Shown here piece after piece: positions 22,001 to 28,391 of a DNA stretch of 29,021 nucleotides. The notes under the pieces were generated by a model. That model did not search any database. It was given only the letters and a program-made list of their open reading frames with translations, and was not told the origin of the DNA. Both the position numbers and the translations under genes were made by a program. This DNA is from Silene noctiflora (lineage: Eukaryota; Streptophyta; Magnoliopsida; Caryophyllales; Caryophyllaceae), in contig VHZZ01017057.1 of NCBI GenBank assembly GCA_009801015.1, positions 1 to 29,021 of the forward strand. The letters are read 5' to 3'. Every line of letters begins with the position of its first letter. Position 1 is the stretch's first letter.

Positions 22001-25000
22001 ACTCTCCAGATTCAGGGTTAGCAGATCCACCCTTAGGCTATGGTGGATCTTCCAGTCATTCAGAGCGCAGTCTTCTTCCACGTTCAACTATATATAGTTG
22101 GAGTTGCGGAAACTTCTCAAAGTCCCTTATCACATTCTCAGATGAAAGCGAGGAAATATCTGCTAGAAGGGAAGCTAAGGAAAAATCTGCGTTGAACCTT
22201 ATCGCCAAATCTCGGCATCATTGTATGTTTCAGTCTTGTATTATCTATATATTAGACCTTATCTTAATCTTTCTTCACTTTTGTTCTTTTAATTTGCAGT
22301 GTTGTTATTTGTGTTTGCAGCTGTTAGCAAACTTAATAATCAGATTGCAAGTTGGGATACCAAGTTCGAGAGTGGTACAAAAACCACTTTGCTACAACCT
22401 TTTTCACCTGTTGTGGTTGCTGCAGATGAGAGTGAAAAAATTAGGTATTTAATATTTTCACCTTTTTATGTTTTAAACTTAGCTGTCTTCTTGAGTTTTG
22501 TTCACTTTTTTTTTGTTGACACTTGTAGTTAAGTTTTTTCTTTTCTTTCCCTATGAGATATTTTAAGATTCCACCATTGATAAAGCAGTTTGCATTCACA
22601 TTCATTTTTGTGATTTCATATGTAGGGTGTTGGTTGCTATTGTTAATCCTTTTTCCGTAGGACTGCTGTTTTTCTGTGTACCTGTGAGCTTATACTTATT
22701 TGATTGTGTCTTATGGCTTTGTTCTCTTTAGGGTATGGAATTATGAGGAACCTGCCCTTCTTAACAGCTTTGACAATCAAGAGTTTCCAAATAAAGGCAT
22801 TCCAAAGCTCTGTTTTTTGAATGAACTTGATGATCCCTTACTTCTTGTTGCTTCAGGTAGAGCTCTCTCTCTCTCTCTCTGAAAATGCATATCCATCACT
22901 GGCACACCCAAACTGGCATACATTTCTACATAGTTTCCAGGTTATGAGGATAAGTTGGCCTAAAAAAGTACTCCATTTTCTCCGAATTGCAACATTTGTT
23001 TTCTGCTCACGTTTATAAGAAAGCAAGTGATTGTGGGGTAAACTAAAAAGACAGCCTTAATTGGTTAATTTTGTGGGTCAAACTCACATGTGGGTAGTTT
23101 GAAGGCAGAAAAAATGATCATTGTTGTTTTAGCGTGCTAATTTTGGCAAAATAAGAACAATAGGAATCCCTTGCATTGACTGAAGAAAAGACAATGTTGC
23201 AGTTTTAAAGAAAGGGGTAAAAAGTAATCTAATAGATCTCCTATTTCTGTGAAGGTGATGGAAATGTTCGTATTTGGAAAGACTACATGCAAAGGGGCGA
23301 ACAGAAGCTGGTGACCGCCTTCTGTTCCATCGCAGTTAGTGGACCCAGTACCCAAAATGTGAATGTTAGTGTGGATTGGCAGCAACAATCAGGATACCTG
23401 GTGGGTGATACGGTTTCCAGTAATTTGAGATTTATTTACATGAAAATGCTGATCTTACAAAATATTTGAAATGCGGAATACACGAGGCATTGGGTTGGTC
23501 TGACACGTGACACCGTCTTATTCAACACTAACTATCTGTTTACTTTGAATTAGTTTGCATCAGGGGACATACCATCAATCAAGGTGTGGGATCTCAATAA
23601 AGAGCAGCTCTTGCATTCCATTTCTTCGTATGACTGCAGCATATCAGCCCTGGTACATCTCCTACTAGCTCTACGATAGCTCTTTCTATTTGACTTGGTA
23701 ATCTGGTATTCTATTACATTCCGAAATTCTAATTTACAAACTTGGTGCCCTGTTTACTTTAGGTGTTCGGCAAAGGTCGGTATTAGGTGGCAGTCGGGTC
23801 AGTCGAGCCGGGTTTAGGTCGGGTCGGGTCATACCTGATTCGGGTCACCATACCATTTCGGGTCGAGTCGGGTCGTTATAGAGTTGGGCCATTTCGGTTC
23901 AAATGATGTATCGGGTCGGGTTTAGATCGGGTCACTATTGGGTCTAACGATTTTATCGCATTACTCCAACTTTTGACCATTAAAATTAGTCTTTCCACTT
24001 ACTTCTTTGTTAAGCCAAAGGTAACAAACTAAACACTAAATCGCTTTCAATTGGATCAATATTAAGCTTAATGATTATTGGGTCATCAATTTAATCGGGT
24101 TAATACCGGGTCAGGTTCATATCCGGTCGGGTTCGGGTCACTGATTATCGGGTCGTGTCTGGTTGTGTGTCGTCATCGGGTCGGTTTCGGTTTGCAATAT
24201 TCTTGGGTTCTGTCTGGTCGGGTCACTCGGGTCGGGTCAGACTTGCAAGCTCTAGGTATTAGTAAGAAAATTACTTAGAACAACCATTAGATCGTGCTTG
24301 ATTAGGACACTGCTGAATCTTTGGATGTACCCAATCTTTCTTGTGTGCCCTATTGCCCTATTGCCCTATAGTGCTATACACAGATTTTTTTTTCCCTTGA
24401 GAAAGCTATACACAGATTTTACTTGCATTCATTTTGTCTTTAGCTGGAATTTGTTATGGATTTATTAAATCAGCCAATTATCTATGATTGCTGAGAGTAA
24501 AACTTGACGTTTTCTACCAGCACACATAGGACATAGGATATTGTGGTAGGCTAGATTTGTTGACTAGTGTGAGTAATTGTGGCCAAATGACCATATTGTT
24601 AAAAGAAAAAAAAAGTAAAGTCCTCGTGCCAAATTGGTAAAAAACAAAAAATTGACATTCAAGACATATTGGTAAAAAAGATGACATTCAAGTCAAATTT
24701 GTAAAAAACTATATTAAGTGATGTTAAGGCCAGAAATCGACATAACTCTAATTTCTTTACAATTTTTTTGGTTTGCACAGTCAGGTAAGTGACGTTTAAT
24801 CCAAAATCAACTTAGTTTTTAATATTTTTTTCTGGATCCTTTTGGGTGTCATTTGGCCCTGGATTGGGCAAAGAAGGTTATTGCCGGCAACTCCAAATCA
24901 AATCCGTAACACCCTTTTCAATAAAAAACAATCATTTAAAGGCTGACGAATATGGACTATGTTGTAATGAATGGTTGGGGAGGGGATCGAGAGGGCGAAC

Positions 25001-28000
25001 ACATGTTTTAGTGGAGTAGGGGTGATAGTAAGGGACATTTGTGCCAAATTGGTGAAAGCAAGTTGTGGCGAGTTAGGTGAAAAAAATAGTTGAGCGATTT
25101 TTCGGCCATAAAATGGAAAAAAATCATTTAAGTTGCTAAAGTTGCTAATGAGGATAGAGACTCGGGATCATGAATATGCTTAGAATATTAATTTATATTC
25201 CGTATAATACTAACTAATTAAATTTTTTTCATAAATATGGTAAATTCAAAAGGGGAAATATTGTTGTCTTGTATTTAACTCTAATCCAACACTACTACAT
25301 ATTTGGTTAGATGCATATTTTGACTTGGTTGAACCCGTTCAAGCACCTAGATAACTAACAGATTGATGGGTTTATTTAAAATGGATCCAGCTTTGAAATA
25401 AGTAAATGAAACACGTTGAATTCGGGAGAATATTTACCATTTTTACAATCTTCTTAAAGAAATTAAAGTTCCGTCAAGGTTTAGCCGAAATTTCTCCCAA
25501 CATAGTTCTTTTTACCAATTTGGCACAAACCATCACATTTCTACCAATTTGGCATTCGTGTTTTCTTTTACCAATTTGACATAGGACTTTACATATCTTT
25601 TATCAATTTGGTCATTTGGCTGAGTAATTGTCAAAACGAGAGAACTTATAGGAGTTGATATTGATGTAATTGATGTAATGCGTCAAGGTCCGGTACGGTA
25701 TACTTTAGCAATCACATACAACACACGAAGTCAATAAAAAAAGCAATCACAAGAGTTCTTATATTGAAATTAGAAAGCGCAAAGATCAATACGGAATCAT
25801 GACTAAAGTTCAATAAGCACAAAATAACCTTTTGAGTATGAGTTTCAAATGTCCCTATGATTACAAACTACGGTGCGGAAATGTAAGTCCTTACCTGTCG
25901 AAGTGTGCAGTGTGCAGACCATCACACTATATACGACCATCACACTATATACTGCTATGTGACTGCCTAATTTCCCATCGGTTATAATTAAAGCTGAGAA
26001 GTCTGACCTGATCCGAACCCGTGCAAACCCGAGAATATTTCAAACTGAAACCGATCCAACCCGACCCAACCCCTAACCTGACCGACCCGATGATTAGTGA
26101 TCAGATGCCGACCCAATATGAACCCAACCCAGTATTGGCCCGATTAAATTGACGACCCGATAATTATTAAGCTTAATATTGATGAAATTGAAAGCGGTTG
26201 AGTGTTTAGTGTGATACCTTTGATTTAATAATGAAGTAGTTAAACCAAATAATGGTCGAAAAGCTACTTTTAATGGTCAAAAATTGAAGTAATGCGATAA
26301 AATCGCTAGACCCAATAGTAACCCGAACCAAACCCGGCACATTATTTGACTCGAAAAGGCCCGAACCCGACCCGATTGACCCGATTGTCACCTCTAGTTA
26401 TAATATCTATCTGTAAATCTAGAACTGATATTTTGCAAGTACTGGCACTCTTTATTAATAGTCTTTCTCCCCCTTTCTTTAAGCCAACACCAACATCAGT
26501 TATAGATCAATTTCATCCTAATGTCAGCTTAAGTTACCTTTGAAATTCATACACATCTTAAGTTACCTGGCCTGTCAAATAAACAAACAGAGATCAAGAA
26601 AAAAGGGGAGGGATACTGGAAAAAAAATGGTGAAGAATGTGAAAAAAAAAGAACGAGTAACACGAGTAGATGGGCAGCAGGAAATGTTGAGCTCCACCCC
26701 GAAAGTTTATCATGAAACCGTTCTGTTACACATTAATTTGCTTTCTTTAACAACTCCTGAAGACTGAAGTTACAGGCTTGTCATCTTGTTTATTTATCAA
26801 GCTGTAGCTGAGCGTATGGAGCCATTCTTGTTACTCTTACTCTGCAGCAAGACAACATGGCTTTGCTTAGTCTTTGTCCATGTCTCCTTGTTTCTGCTGT
26901 TTTCCTGTTTTAACGCTGTTATGTGGGGTTTGCAGGCTGCCTCTCAAATTCATGAAAGTCAATTTGCTGCTGGCTTTTTTGATGGTTCTGTTCGACTGTT
27001 TGACATCAGGACACCTGATATGTGAGTAGAATCAGTTTTTTCATCTGCATGTTGTTGATTGTGATGTTATGTCTGTGCACCAAACCCACATTAGAACGAG
27101 CGACAGGCCATACACAAGGCTAGTGAGGTTCATTGTTAAACACTCGATTATGAGTAACTACTTCACTTGAATGGCTATACATCGTAGAACGTGATAATTA
27201 GCTGTGCTTGGGATAATCTCTTTCTTTTGATTGCTTGTGGATTTGATTCTTTTGCAAGTATCGCTTATATACACTAAATGTATCATTTCTAACTGTTTCA
27301 GTTGATTTTCATTCTGCTAATGAACCTGATACCTTTTATTATTCAAAGACAGCAAAGTCGCAAGTTAATCTATGATGATGTTCAGTCCTTAACCAATCCA
27401 TCCCTATAGCCTCCCATAGTACAGCCATGCAGGCAGATTTTTTAAACAATAAGCTTCATTATTATTATTTTTTTTGATGTAGGCTTGTTTGTGCGACCCG
27501 CCTTCATATTCAGAGAGTTGTGGGAATCGGTTTTCAGCCAGGTTTTGATTCGGCTAAGGTGAGATTTTGACTTCTGTTATTACTCTTGTTTAATACTAAC
27601 TTTGATGGTCAAACTTGGTCAACTTTATCCATTTGTTGCTTTGAATTTTCACTTATTAAGATTATAATTATCGCATGCTCTGAGAATATATCAGTCAAAG
27701 TTGACCTTCTTTCATTTAAATTTTTGCCAGATCGTCAGTGCATCTCAAACTGGAGATATTCAGTTCCTGGATTTCAGAAATCAGAGCGATGCCTACTTAA
27801 CAATTGATGCCCACAGGGGGTCTCTCACAGCCTTAGCCGTTCATCGACATGCACCAATTGTTGCTAGCGGGTCAGCAAAACAACTGGTTAAAGTGTTCAG
27901 CCTGGAAGGTGACCAACTGGGAACAATTAGATACCACCCGACTTTCATGGCCCAAAAAATTGGGCCTGTCAGTTGTCTTGCTTTCCATCCCTATCAAGTC

Positions 28001-28069
28001 ATGCTTGCAGCTGGTGCTGCAGATCCTTTCGTCACCTTGTATGCTGATGATAATATTCTGGCAAGATGA
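3579..28069 (+). CDS. RAPTOR1: RAPTOR, TOR complex 1 scaffold (23 coding exons, 1348 aa)
   Basis: RAPTOR binds TOR kinase in the cytosol and presents substrates such as S6 kinase; in plants it links nutrient and energy status to growth. Exons joined: 3579-3881, 5525-5627, 10009-10091, 10249-10407, 10490-10606, 11974-12122, 13975-14129, 14214-14358, 15136-15214, 15315-15416, 18191-18274, 18397-18507, 18597-18959, 19137-19320, 19892-20476, 21893-22222, 22321-22444, 22732-22856, 23255-23400, 23554-23652, 26936-27021, 27483-27558, 27731-28069. All introns are GT-AG, phases agree, and the sum is 1349 codons including TGA. Domains: RNC/caspase-like about 60-430 with HYNGHG (His200) and FDCSAAG (Cys243); HEAT-like about 470-730; Ser/Pro-rich linker about 735-1010; WD40 about 1015-1348. 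Length and order match Arabidopsis RAPTOR1B (about 1344 aa). Start 3579 gives an N-terminus like the plant family. No break was found; expression is not shown by sequence alone. Confidence 0.97.
4277..4699 (+). mobile_element. hAT-like MITE with GAGCTCGG subterminal repeats
   Basis: An exact 8-bp direct repeat, TATTGAGT, flanks the element at 4269-4276 and 4700-4707. The ends are inverted: AGGGTTGTAAAC on the left and …TTTCCAACCCTTAA on the right. Inside both ends are many GAGCTCGGCTCGAGC-type motifs in opposite orientation, with an AT-rich core. An 8-bp target duplication and AGGGTTG ends fit hAT. There is no transposase frame. Confidence 0.82.
4780..4922 (-). mobile_element. tRNA-derived SINE, reversed, with poly(A) tail
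   Basis: On the minus strand the head reads GGTCTTAGCCTAATGGTTAA, which contains a polymerase III A box (TAGCCTAATGG). About 35 bp on, AGATCAAATCCCC is a decayed B box. The other end is a run of about 24 A (T on the + strand, 4780-4803). Body length is about 120 bp. It is not a tRNA gene: there is no acceptor stem partner and no cloverleaf after the B box. No clear target duplication was found. Confidence 0.7.
5525..5627 (+). CDS. RAPTOR1: RAPTOR exon 2 (residues 102-135)
   Basis: It encodes [15 protein letters not shown], then [19 protein letters not shown], the hallmark of RAPTOR N-termini. The acceptor is CTGCAG and the donor GTATGT, phase 1. Confidence 0.96.
7640..8520 (+). pseudogene. 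Decayed LINE reverse transcriptase
   Basis: Fragments of a plant non-LTR reverse transcriptase can be read on the + strand in shifting frames. They include [12 protein letters not shown] (near 7652), [13 protein letters not shown] (near 7770), [20 protein letters not shown] (7818-), [18 protein letters not shown] (near 8189), and [12 protein letters not shown] (near 8312). FAID stands where the catalytic FADD motif is expected, so one catalytic Asp is lost. Frameshifts and stops (for example TGA after REMA) break it. It lies in the same orientation as RAPTOR and is inactive. The exact ends and poly(A) tail are not visible. Confidence 0.82.
8831..9084 (+). mobile_element. Stowaway-like MITE (254 bp)
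   Basis: TA dinucleotides flank the element (8829-8830 and 9085-9086). The left end, CTCTCTCCCATTTTTAATGT, and the reverse complement of the right end, CTCCCACCGATTTTTAATGT, match well and continue inward for about 35 bp. CTCCCTCCG-type ends with TA duplication define plant Tc1/mariner Stowaway elements. Divergent ends suggest an old insertion. Confidence 0.8.
10009..10091 (+). CDS. RAPTOR1: RAPTOR exon 3 (residues 136-163)
   Basis: It encodes [18 protein letters not shown] and then [10 protein letters not shown]. The split Asp codon joins G from exon 2 with AT here. It lies 4.4 kb after exon 2 because of the transposon-filled intron 2. Confidence 0.95.
10249..10407 (+). CDS. RAPTOR1: RAPTOR exon 4 (residues 164-216, His200)
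   Basis: It encodes [18 protein letters not shown] and then [20 protein letters not shown]. His200 in NGHG is the position that aligns with the catalytic His of caspases in the RNC fold. Confidence 0.97.
10490..10606 (+). CDS. RAPTOR1: RAPTOR exon 5 (residues 217-255, Cys243)
   Basis: It encodes [18 protein letters not shown] and [15 protein letters not shown]. Cys243 is the caspase-like Cys position of the RNC domain. The open frame running on to 10750 is intron. Confidence 0.97.
10607..11973 (+). other. RAPTOR intron 5 (1367 nt)
   Basis: It begins GTATAT and ends TTACAG. It holds one Stowaway-like element (11084-11273). Otherwise it is T-rich, with a purine-rich stretch near 11540-11740 and a CA repeat near 11771, and no coding signal. 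Confidence 0.88.
11084..11273 (+). mobile_element. Stowaway-like MITE (190 bp)
   Basis: It is flanked by TA (11082-11083, 11274-11275). The left end, CTACCTCTGATTCCTTGGAG, pairs with the reverse complement of the right end, CTCCCTCCGATTCTTAGGAA. The similarity continues through CTCCATTTACTTTTTGCAC against CCCCATATTACTTTCTTGAC. No coding capacity. Confidence 0.78.
11974..12122 (+). CDS. RAPTOR1: RAPTOR exon 6 (residues 256-305)
   Basis: A short variable linker ([11 protein letters not shown]) precedes [17 protein letters not shown] and [20 protein letters not shown], all conserved in RAPTOR. It ends in phase 2 within a Trp codon (TG|G). Confidence 0.96.
12705..12945 (+). repeat. SINE-like dispersed repeat, copy 1
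   Basis: This stretch has the phrases CGATGCAGTT, GGGAATAGCCTCTTT, GGGTAAAACTGCGTACGTCC and GGGAGCCATTGAGGCACTGG in order. That is the 3' half of a widespread plant tRNA-derived SINE type. A diverged copy in the same orientation lies at about 21537-21780, which supports a dispersed repeat. The tRNA-like head is not clear. Confidence 0.6.
13193..13378 (+). repeat. MITE-like inverted repeat with GGCGGCCA ends
   Basis: The left end reads GGCGGCCATGGTATTAAATC. The reverse complement of the right end reads GGCGGCCAGCATGGTATTAA, the same apart from a 3-base insertion. The interior is GC-richer than the surrounding intron and contains further GGCGG and CCGCC motifs. No convincing target duplication is seen, so the superfamily is open. 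Confidence 0.65.
13975..14129 (+). CDS. RAPTOR1: RAPTOR exon 7 (residues 305-356)
   Basis: It encodes [20 protein letters not shown] and then [20 protein letters not shown], conserved in all RAPTORs. The donor is GTTAAA, phase 1. Confidence 0.96.
14214..14358 (+). CDS. RAPTOR1: RAPTOR exon 8 (residues 357-405)
   Basis: It encodes [20 protein letters not shown] and [20 protein letters not shown], ending THQHHM plus a split Trp codon. This is the end of the RNC region and its junction with the helical repeats. Confidence 0.96.
14359..15135 (+). other. RAPTOR intron 8 (777 nt)
   Basis: It begins GTATGT and ends TCTAG. Nothing beyond AT-rich tracts (near 14510-14550) is recognisable. Confidence 0.85.
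15136..15214 (+). CDS. RAPTOR1: RAPTOR exon 9 (residues 405-431)
   Basis: It encodes [15 protein letters not shown] and then a less conserved [12 protein letters not shown]. The acceptor is TCTAG. Confidence 0.94.
15315..15416 (+). CDS. RAPTOR1: RAPTOR exon 10 (residues 432-465)
   Basis: It encodes [20 protein letters not shown] and [12 protein letters not shown], the start of the helical repeat region. The donor is GTACAA. Confidence 0.96.
15417..18190 (+). other. RAPTOR intron 10 (2774 nt)
   Basis: It holds a hAT-like element (16687-17445) and two copies of CTCCTTGTWTATGCAAGAGG about 120 bp apart (16189 and 16306). In 15430-16180 and 17460-18190 no gene or element is recognised. Confidence 0.88.
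16687..17445 (+). mobile_element. hAT-like non-autonomous element (759 bp)
   Basis: An exact 8-bp direct repeat, TCTGAAAC, flanks it (16679-16686 and 17446-17453). The left end, CAGGGATACTCCGACACG, and the reverse complement of the right end, CTATGTTACTCAGACACG, agree at 13 of 18 bases. Inside each end are GATACGATAC/TATCGGATACG motifs. No transposase is present. The interior (16800-17110) is different in base use and contains an exon-like stretch on the minus strand ending at a good splice donor. Confidence 0.78.
18191..18274 (+). CDS. RAPTOR1: RAPTOR exon 11 (residues 466-493)
   Basis: It encodes [20 protein letters not shown] and MGPWAVDQ, a HEAT-like helix pair. Intron 10 before it is 2.8 kb. 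Confidence 0.96.
18397..18507 (+). CDS. RAPTOR1: RAPTOR exon 12 (residues 494-530)
   Basis: It encodes [20 protein letters not shown] and [17 protein letters not shown], a conserved HEAT repeat. Confidence 0.97.
18597..18959 (+). CDS. RAPTOR1: RAPTOR exon 13 (residues 531-651)
   Basis: It encodes [20 protein letters not shown], the [20 protein letters not shown] helix pair, and [18 protein letters not shown]. The donor GTGAGC follows LPE. The apparent open frame continuing to 19328 passes through intron 13 and its poly-T tract and is not a single exon. Confidence 0.96.
19039..19096 (+). repeat. Poly-T tract (58 T) with flanking direct repeats
   Basis: An unbroken run of 58 T lies in intron 13. 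TTTGCACACATGGCA (19024-19038) comes directly before it and TTTGCACACATGACA (19101-19115) four bases after it, 14 of 15 identical. The arrangement looks like a retroposon tail (poly-A on the minus strand) with its target-site duplication. The exact T count may be affected by sequencing. Confidence 0.75.
19137..19320 (+). CDS. RAPTOR1: RAPTOR exon 14 (residues 652-713)
   Basis: It encodes [20 protein letters not shown], then an acidic [16 protein letters not shown] loop, and [13 protein letters not shown]. It is the last full HEAT-like unit before the linker. Confidence 0.96.
19321..19891 (+). other. RAPTOR intron 14 (571 nt)
   Basis: It begins GTAAGT and ends GGATAG. It contains a very short Stowaway-like element (19591-19679) and otherwise nothing recognisable. 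Confidence 0.85.
19591..19679 (+). mobile_element. Very short Stowaway-like MITE (89 bp)
   Basis: It is flanked by TA (19589-19590, 19680-19681). The left end, TTCCCTCCATTTCAACCATT, pairs with the reverse complement of the right end, CTCCCTCTATTTAACCATTC, and pairing continues into CCCCATTGAC against CCCCCTGTCTTAC. The element is almost entirely terminal repeats. Confidence 0.72.
19892..20476 (+). CDS. RAPTOR1: RAPTOR exon 15 (residues 713-908), linker with SnRK1-type site
   Basis: This is the largest exon. It finishes the last helix (ALARFTFGH) and encodes a Ser/Gly/Pro-rich linker with [15 protein letters not shown], then a conserved helical block, [20 protein letters not shown]. It ends with [10 protein letters not shown], where Ser901 sits in an AMPK/SnRK1-type context (Leu at -5, Arg at -3, Met at +4). 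Confidence 0.95.
20579..21396 (+). repeat. Dispersed direct repeats within intron 15
   Basis: The block ATTATTTGAAATTGCAAT…GAGAGGTAGACAACTGGCAAG (20579-20665) recurs at about 21266-21346. A second phrase, GTGGGCC…TTCAGTTTAA.CTGTAA.GGTAAAAGAG, occurs at 21212-21260 and 21347-21396, giving a unit of about 136 bp. The first copy is separated by a 540-bp AT-rich insert. Confidence 0.65.
21537..21780 (+). repeat. SINE-like dispersed repeat, copy 2
   Basis: It matches the repeat at about 12705-12945 along its length: CGATGCAATTTTGACGCAG, GGAAATAGTCTCT, AGGCTACATACATCC, and GGGAGCCCTTGAGGTACTGG. It ends GTAGTGTTGTTGT, like the (TTG)n end of a class of plant SINEs. Confidence 0.6.
21893..22222 (+). 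CDS. RAPTOR1: RAPTOR exon 16 (residues 908-1018)
   Basis: It encodes [58 protein letters not shown], and a basic/acidic helix ending AKSRHH. The SP and TPP motifs suggest a phosphorylated disordered linker. It ends in phase 1. Confidence 0.95.
22300..22320 (+). promoter_or_regulatory. Tandem splice acceptors before exon 17
   Basis: AATTTGCAG ends at 22299 and GTGTTTGCAG ends at 22320, exactly 21 nt apart. Use of the first would keep the reading frame and turn Ser1018 into LLLFVFAA, a net gain of seven residues just before the WD40 domain. Confidence 0.5.
22321..22444 (+). CDS. RAPTOR1: RAPTOR exon 17 (residues 1018-1059), start of WD40 domain
   Basis: It encodes [20 protein letters not shown] and [16 protein letters not shown], the first propeller blade. 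An in-frame acceptor 21 nt upstream (AG at 22298-22299) would replace Ser with eight hydrophobic residues. The downstream acceptor fits the family and is preferred. Confidence 0.93.
22732..22856 (+). CDS. RAPTOR1: RAPTOR exon 18 (residues 1059-1101)
   Basis: It encodes [20 protein letters not shown] and [20 protein letters not shown]. It joins in phase 2 at Arg1059 and leaves in phase 1. Confidence 0.95.
22857..23254 (+). other. RAPTOR intron 18 (398 nt)
   Basis: It begins GTAGAG, followed by a CT repeat (22863-22880), and ends TGTGAAG, an uncommon acceptor. No gene or element is recognised. Confidence 0.85.
23255..23400 (+). CDS. RAPTOR1: RAPTOR exon 19 (residues 1101-1149)
   Basis: It encodes [20 protein letters not shown] and [10 protein letters not shown]. 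The acceptor is GTGAAG, weaker than the usual YAG, but the phase and the [10 protein letters not shown] blade motif require it. Confidence 0.92.
23554..23652 (+). CDS. RAPTOR1: RAPTOR exon 20 (residues 1150-1182)
   Basis: It encodes [19 protein letters not shown] and CSISAL, with the VWDL end of a WD blade. It is followed by the 3.3-kb intron 20. Confidence 0.95.
23787..24254 (+). mobile_element. hAT MITE with GGGTCGGGTC repeats, copy 1
   Basis: A perfect 8-bp target duplication, GGTATTAG, flanks it (23779-23786 and 24255-24262). The left end is GTGGCAGTCGGGTCAG and the right end GGGTCAGACTTGCAAGCTCTA. Both subterminal regions are rich in CGGGTCGGGTC motifs. The AT-rich core (ATCGCATTACTCCAACTTTT, ATATTAAGCTTAAT) is shared with copy 2. 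No transposase. Confidence 0.85.
24581..25620 (+). mobile_element. Mutator-like non-autonomous element (1040 bp)
   Basis: An exact 11-bp direct repeat, TGAGTAATTGT, flanks it (24570-24580 and 25621-25631), in the size range of MULE target duplications. The terminal inverted repeats are long, over 100 bp: GGCCAAATGACCATATTGTT on the left against AGCCAAATGACCAAATTGAT on the right strand, then repeated CCAAATTGGTAAAA phrases. No transposase frame is present. Confidence 0.82.
25989..26396 (-). mobile_element. hAT MITE with GGGTCGGGTC repeats, copy 2 (inverted)
   Basis: A perfect 8-bp target duplication, GTTATAAT, flanks it (25981-25988 and 26397-26404). Read on the minus strand it starts TAGAGGTGACAATCGGGTC and ends GTCAGACTTCTCAGCTTTA. 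Its core matches copy 1 in reverse orientation, including ATTTTATCGCATTACTTCAA and ATATTAAGCTTAAT. It is 60 bp shorter than copy 1. Confidence 0.85.
26936..27021 (+). CDS. RAPTOR1: RAPTOR exon 21 (residues 1183-1211)
   Basis: It encodes [20 protein letters not shown] and LFDIRTPDM. The acceptor is TTTGCAG and the donor GTGAGT, phase 2. Confidence 0.95.
27022..27482 (+). other. RAPTOR intron 21 (461 nt)
   Basis: It begins GTGAGT and ends GATGTAG. Nothing else is recognised. Confidence 0.85.
27483..27558 (+). CDS. RAPTOR1: RAPTOR exon 22 (residues 1211-1236)
   Basis: It encodes [20 protein letters not shown] and FDSAK, the linker into the last WD blades. The acceptor is GATGTAG. Confidence 0.94.
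27731..28069 (+). CDS. RAPTOR1: RAPTOR exon 23 (residues 1237-1348 and stop)
   Basis: It encodes [16 protein letters not shown], then [48 protein letters not shown]-like [18 protein letters not shown], and a final [10 protein letters not shown] before TGA. It is the best conserved part of the gene. Confidence 0.97.
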   Translation: MVSASQTGDIQFLDFRNQSDAYLTIDAHRGSLTALAVHRHAPIVASGSAKQLVKVFSLEGDQLGTIRYHPTFMAQKIGPVSCLAFHPYQVMLAAGAADPFVTLYADDNILAR

Positions 28070-28391
28070 ATAAGCAATTTGGGCAGGATTATTACTTGGT
28101 TTCCGATCCAAATGGGTGACGAGAGATACCCCTTTACACCAGGTTGTCGAGTTTGGAATTCAGGGGGAAAATGTTTTTTGTATTTATGCACATGGGTATT
28201 GGGTAGGTCTGAGTGCCTTGATTATTTGGTTAAGTTTCTGTTTATTTAGGTTGTATATTCATTAGCCCCCTTGTGAATCGAGCTAGTCGGAGTACATATG
28301 TTCCAAGGTAGGCTTTGGCTAATAAGGTTTGGTACATAGACGTGTCGTTGTAAATATAACAACTAAACCAAGAGAGTTTATTTGATCTGAG
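28070..28391 (+). terminator. RAPTOR 3' UTR and probable poly(A) region
   Basis: AT-rich sequence after the TGA. AATAAG at 28321 and TTGTAA at 28348-28353 resemble plant near-upstream and far-upstream polyadenylation elements. The cleavage site cannot be placed from the sequence alone. Confidence 0.35.

Larger units (their letters stand above)
23653..26935 (+). other. RAPTOR intron 20 (3283 nt), stacked transposons
   Basis: It contains, in order, hAT copy 1 (23787-24254), a Mutator-like element (24581-25620) and hAT copy 2 in the opposite direction (25989-26396), each with its own target duplication. In the rest (26405-26935) no coding signal is seen. Confidence 0.9.

Noticed and set aside
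23797..24240. A CRISPR-like array from the repeated GGGTCGGGTC motifs
   Set aside because: Spacing is irregular, the genome is plant, and the repeats lie within the ends of a hAT element with an 8-bp duplication.
26540..26767. A 75-residue open frame in intron 20
   Set aside because: Lysine-rich chance frame in AT-rich intron sequence with no family resemblance.
3882..27730. U12-type introns in RAPTOR
   Set aside because: No donor reads RTATCCTT; all 22 junctions are ordinary GT-AG.
27872..28111. Minus-strand open frames over the last RAPTOR exon
   Set aside because: They are antisense to the best conserved WD40 sequence and have no motif of their own.
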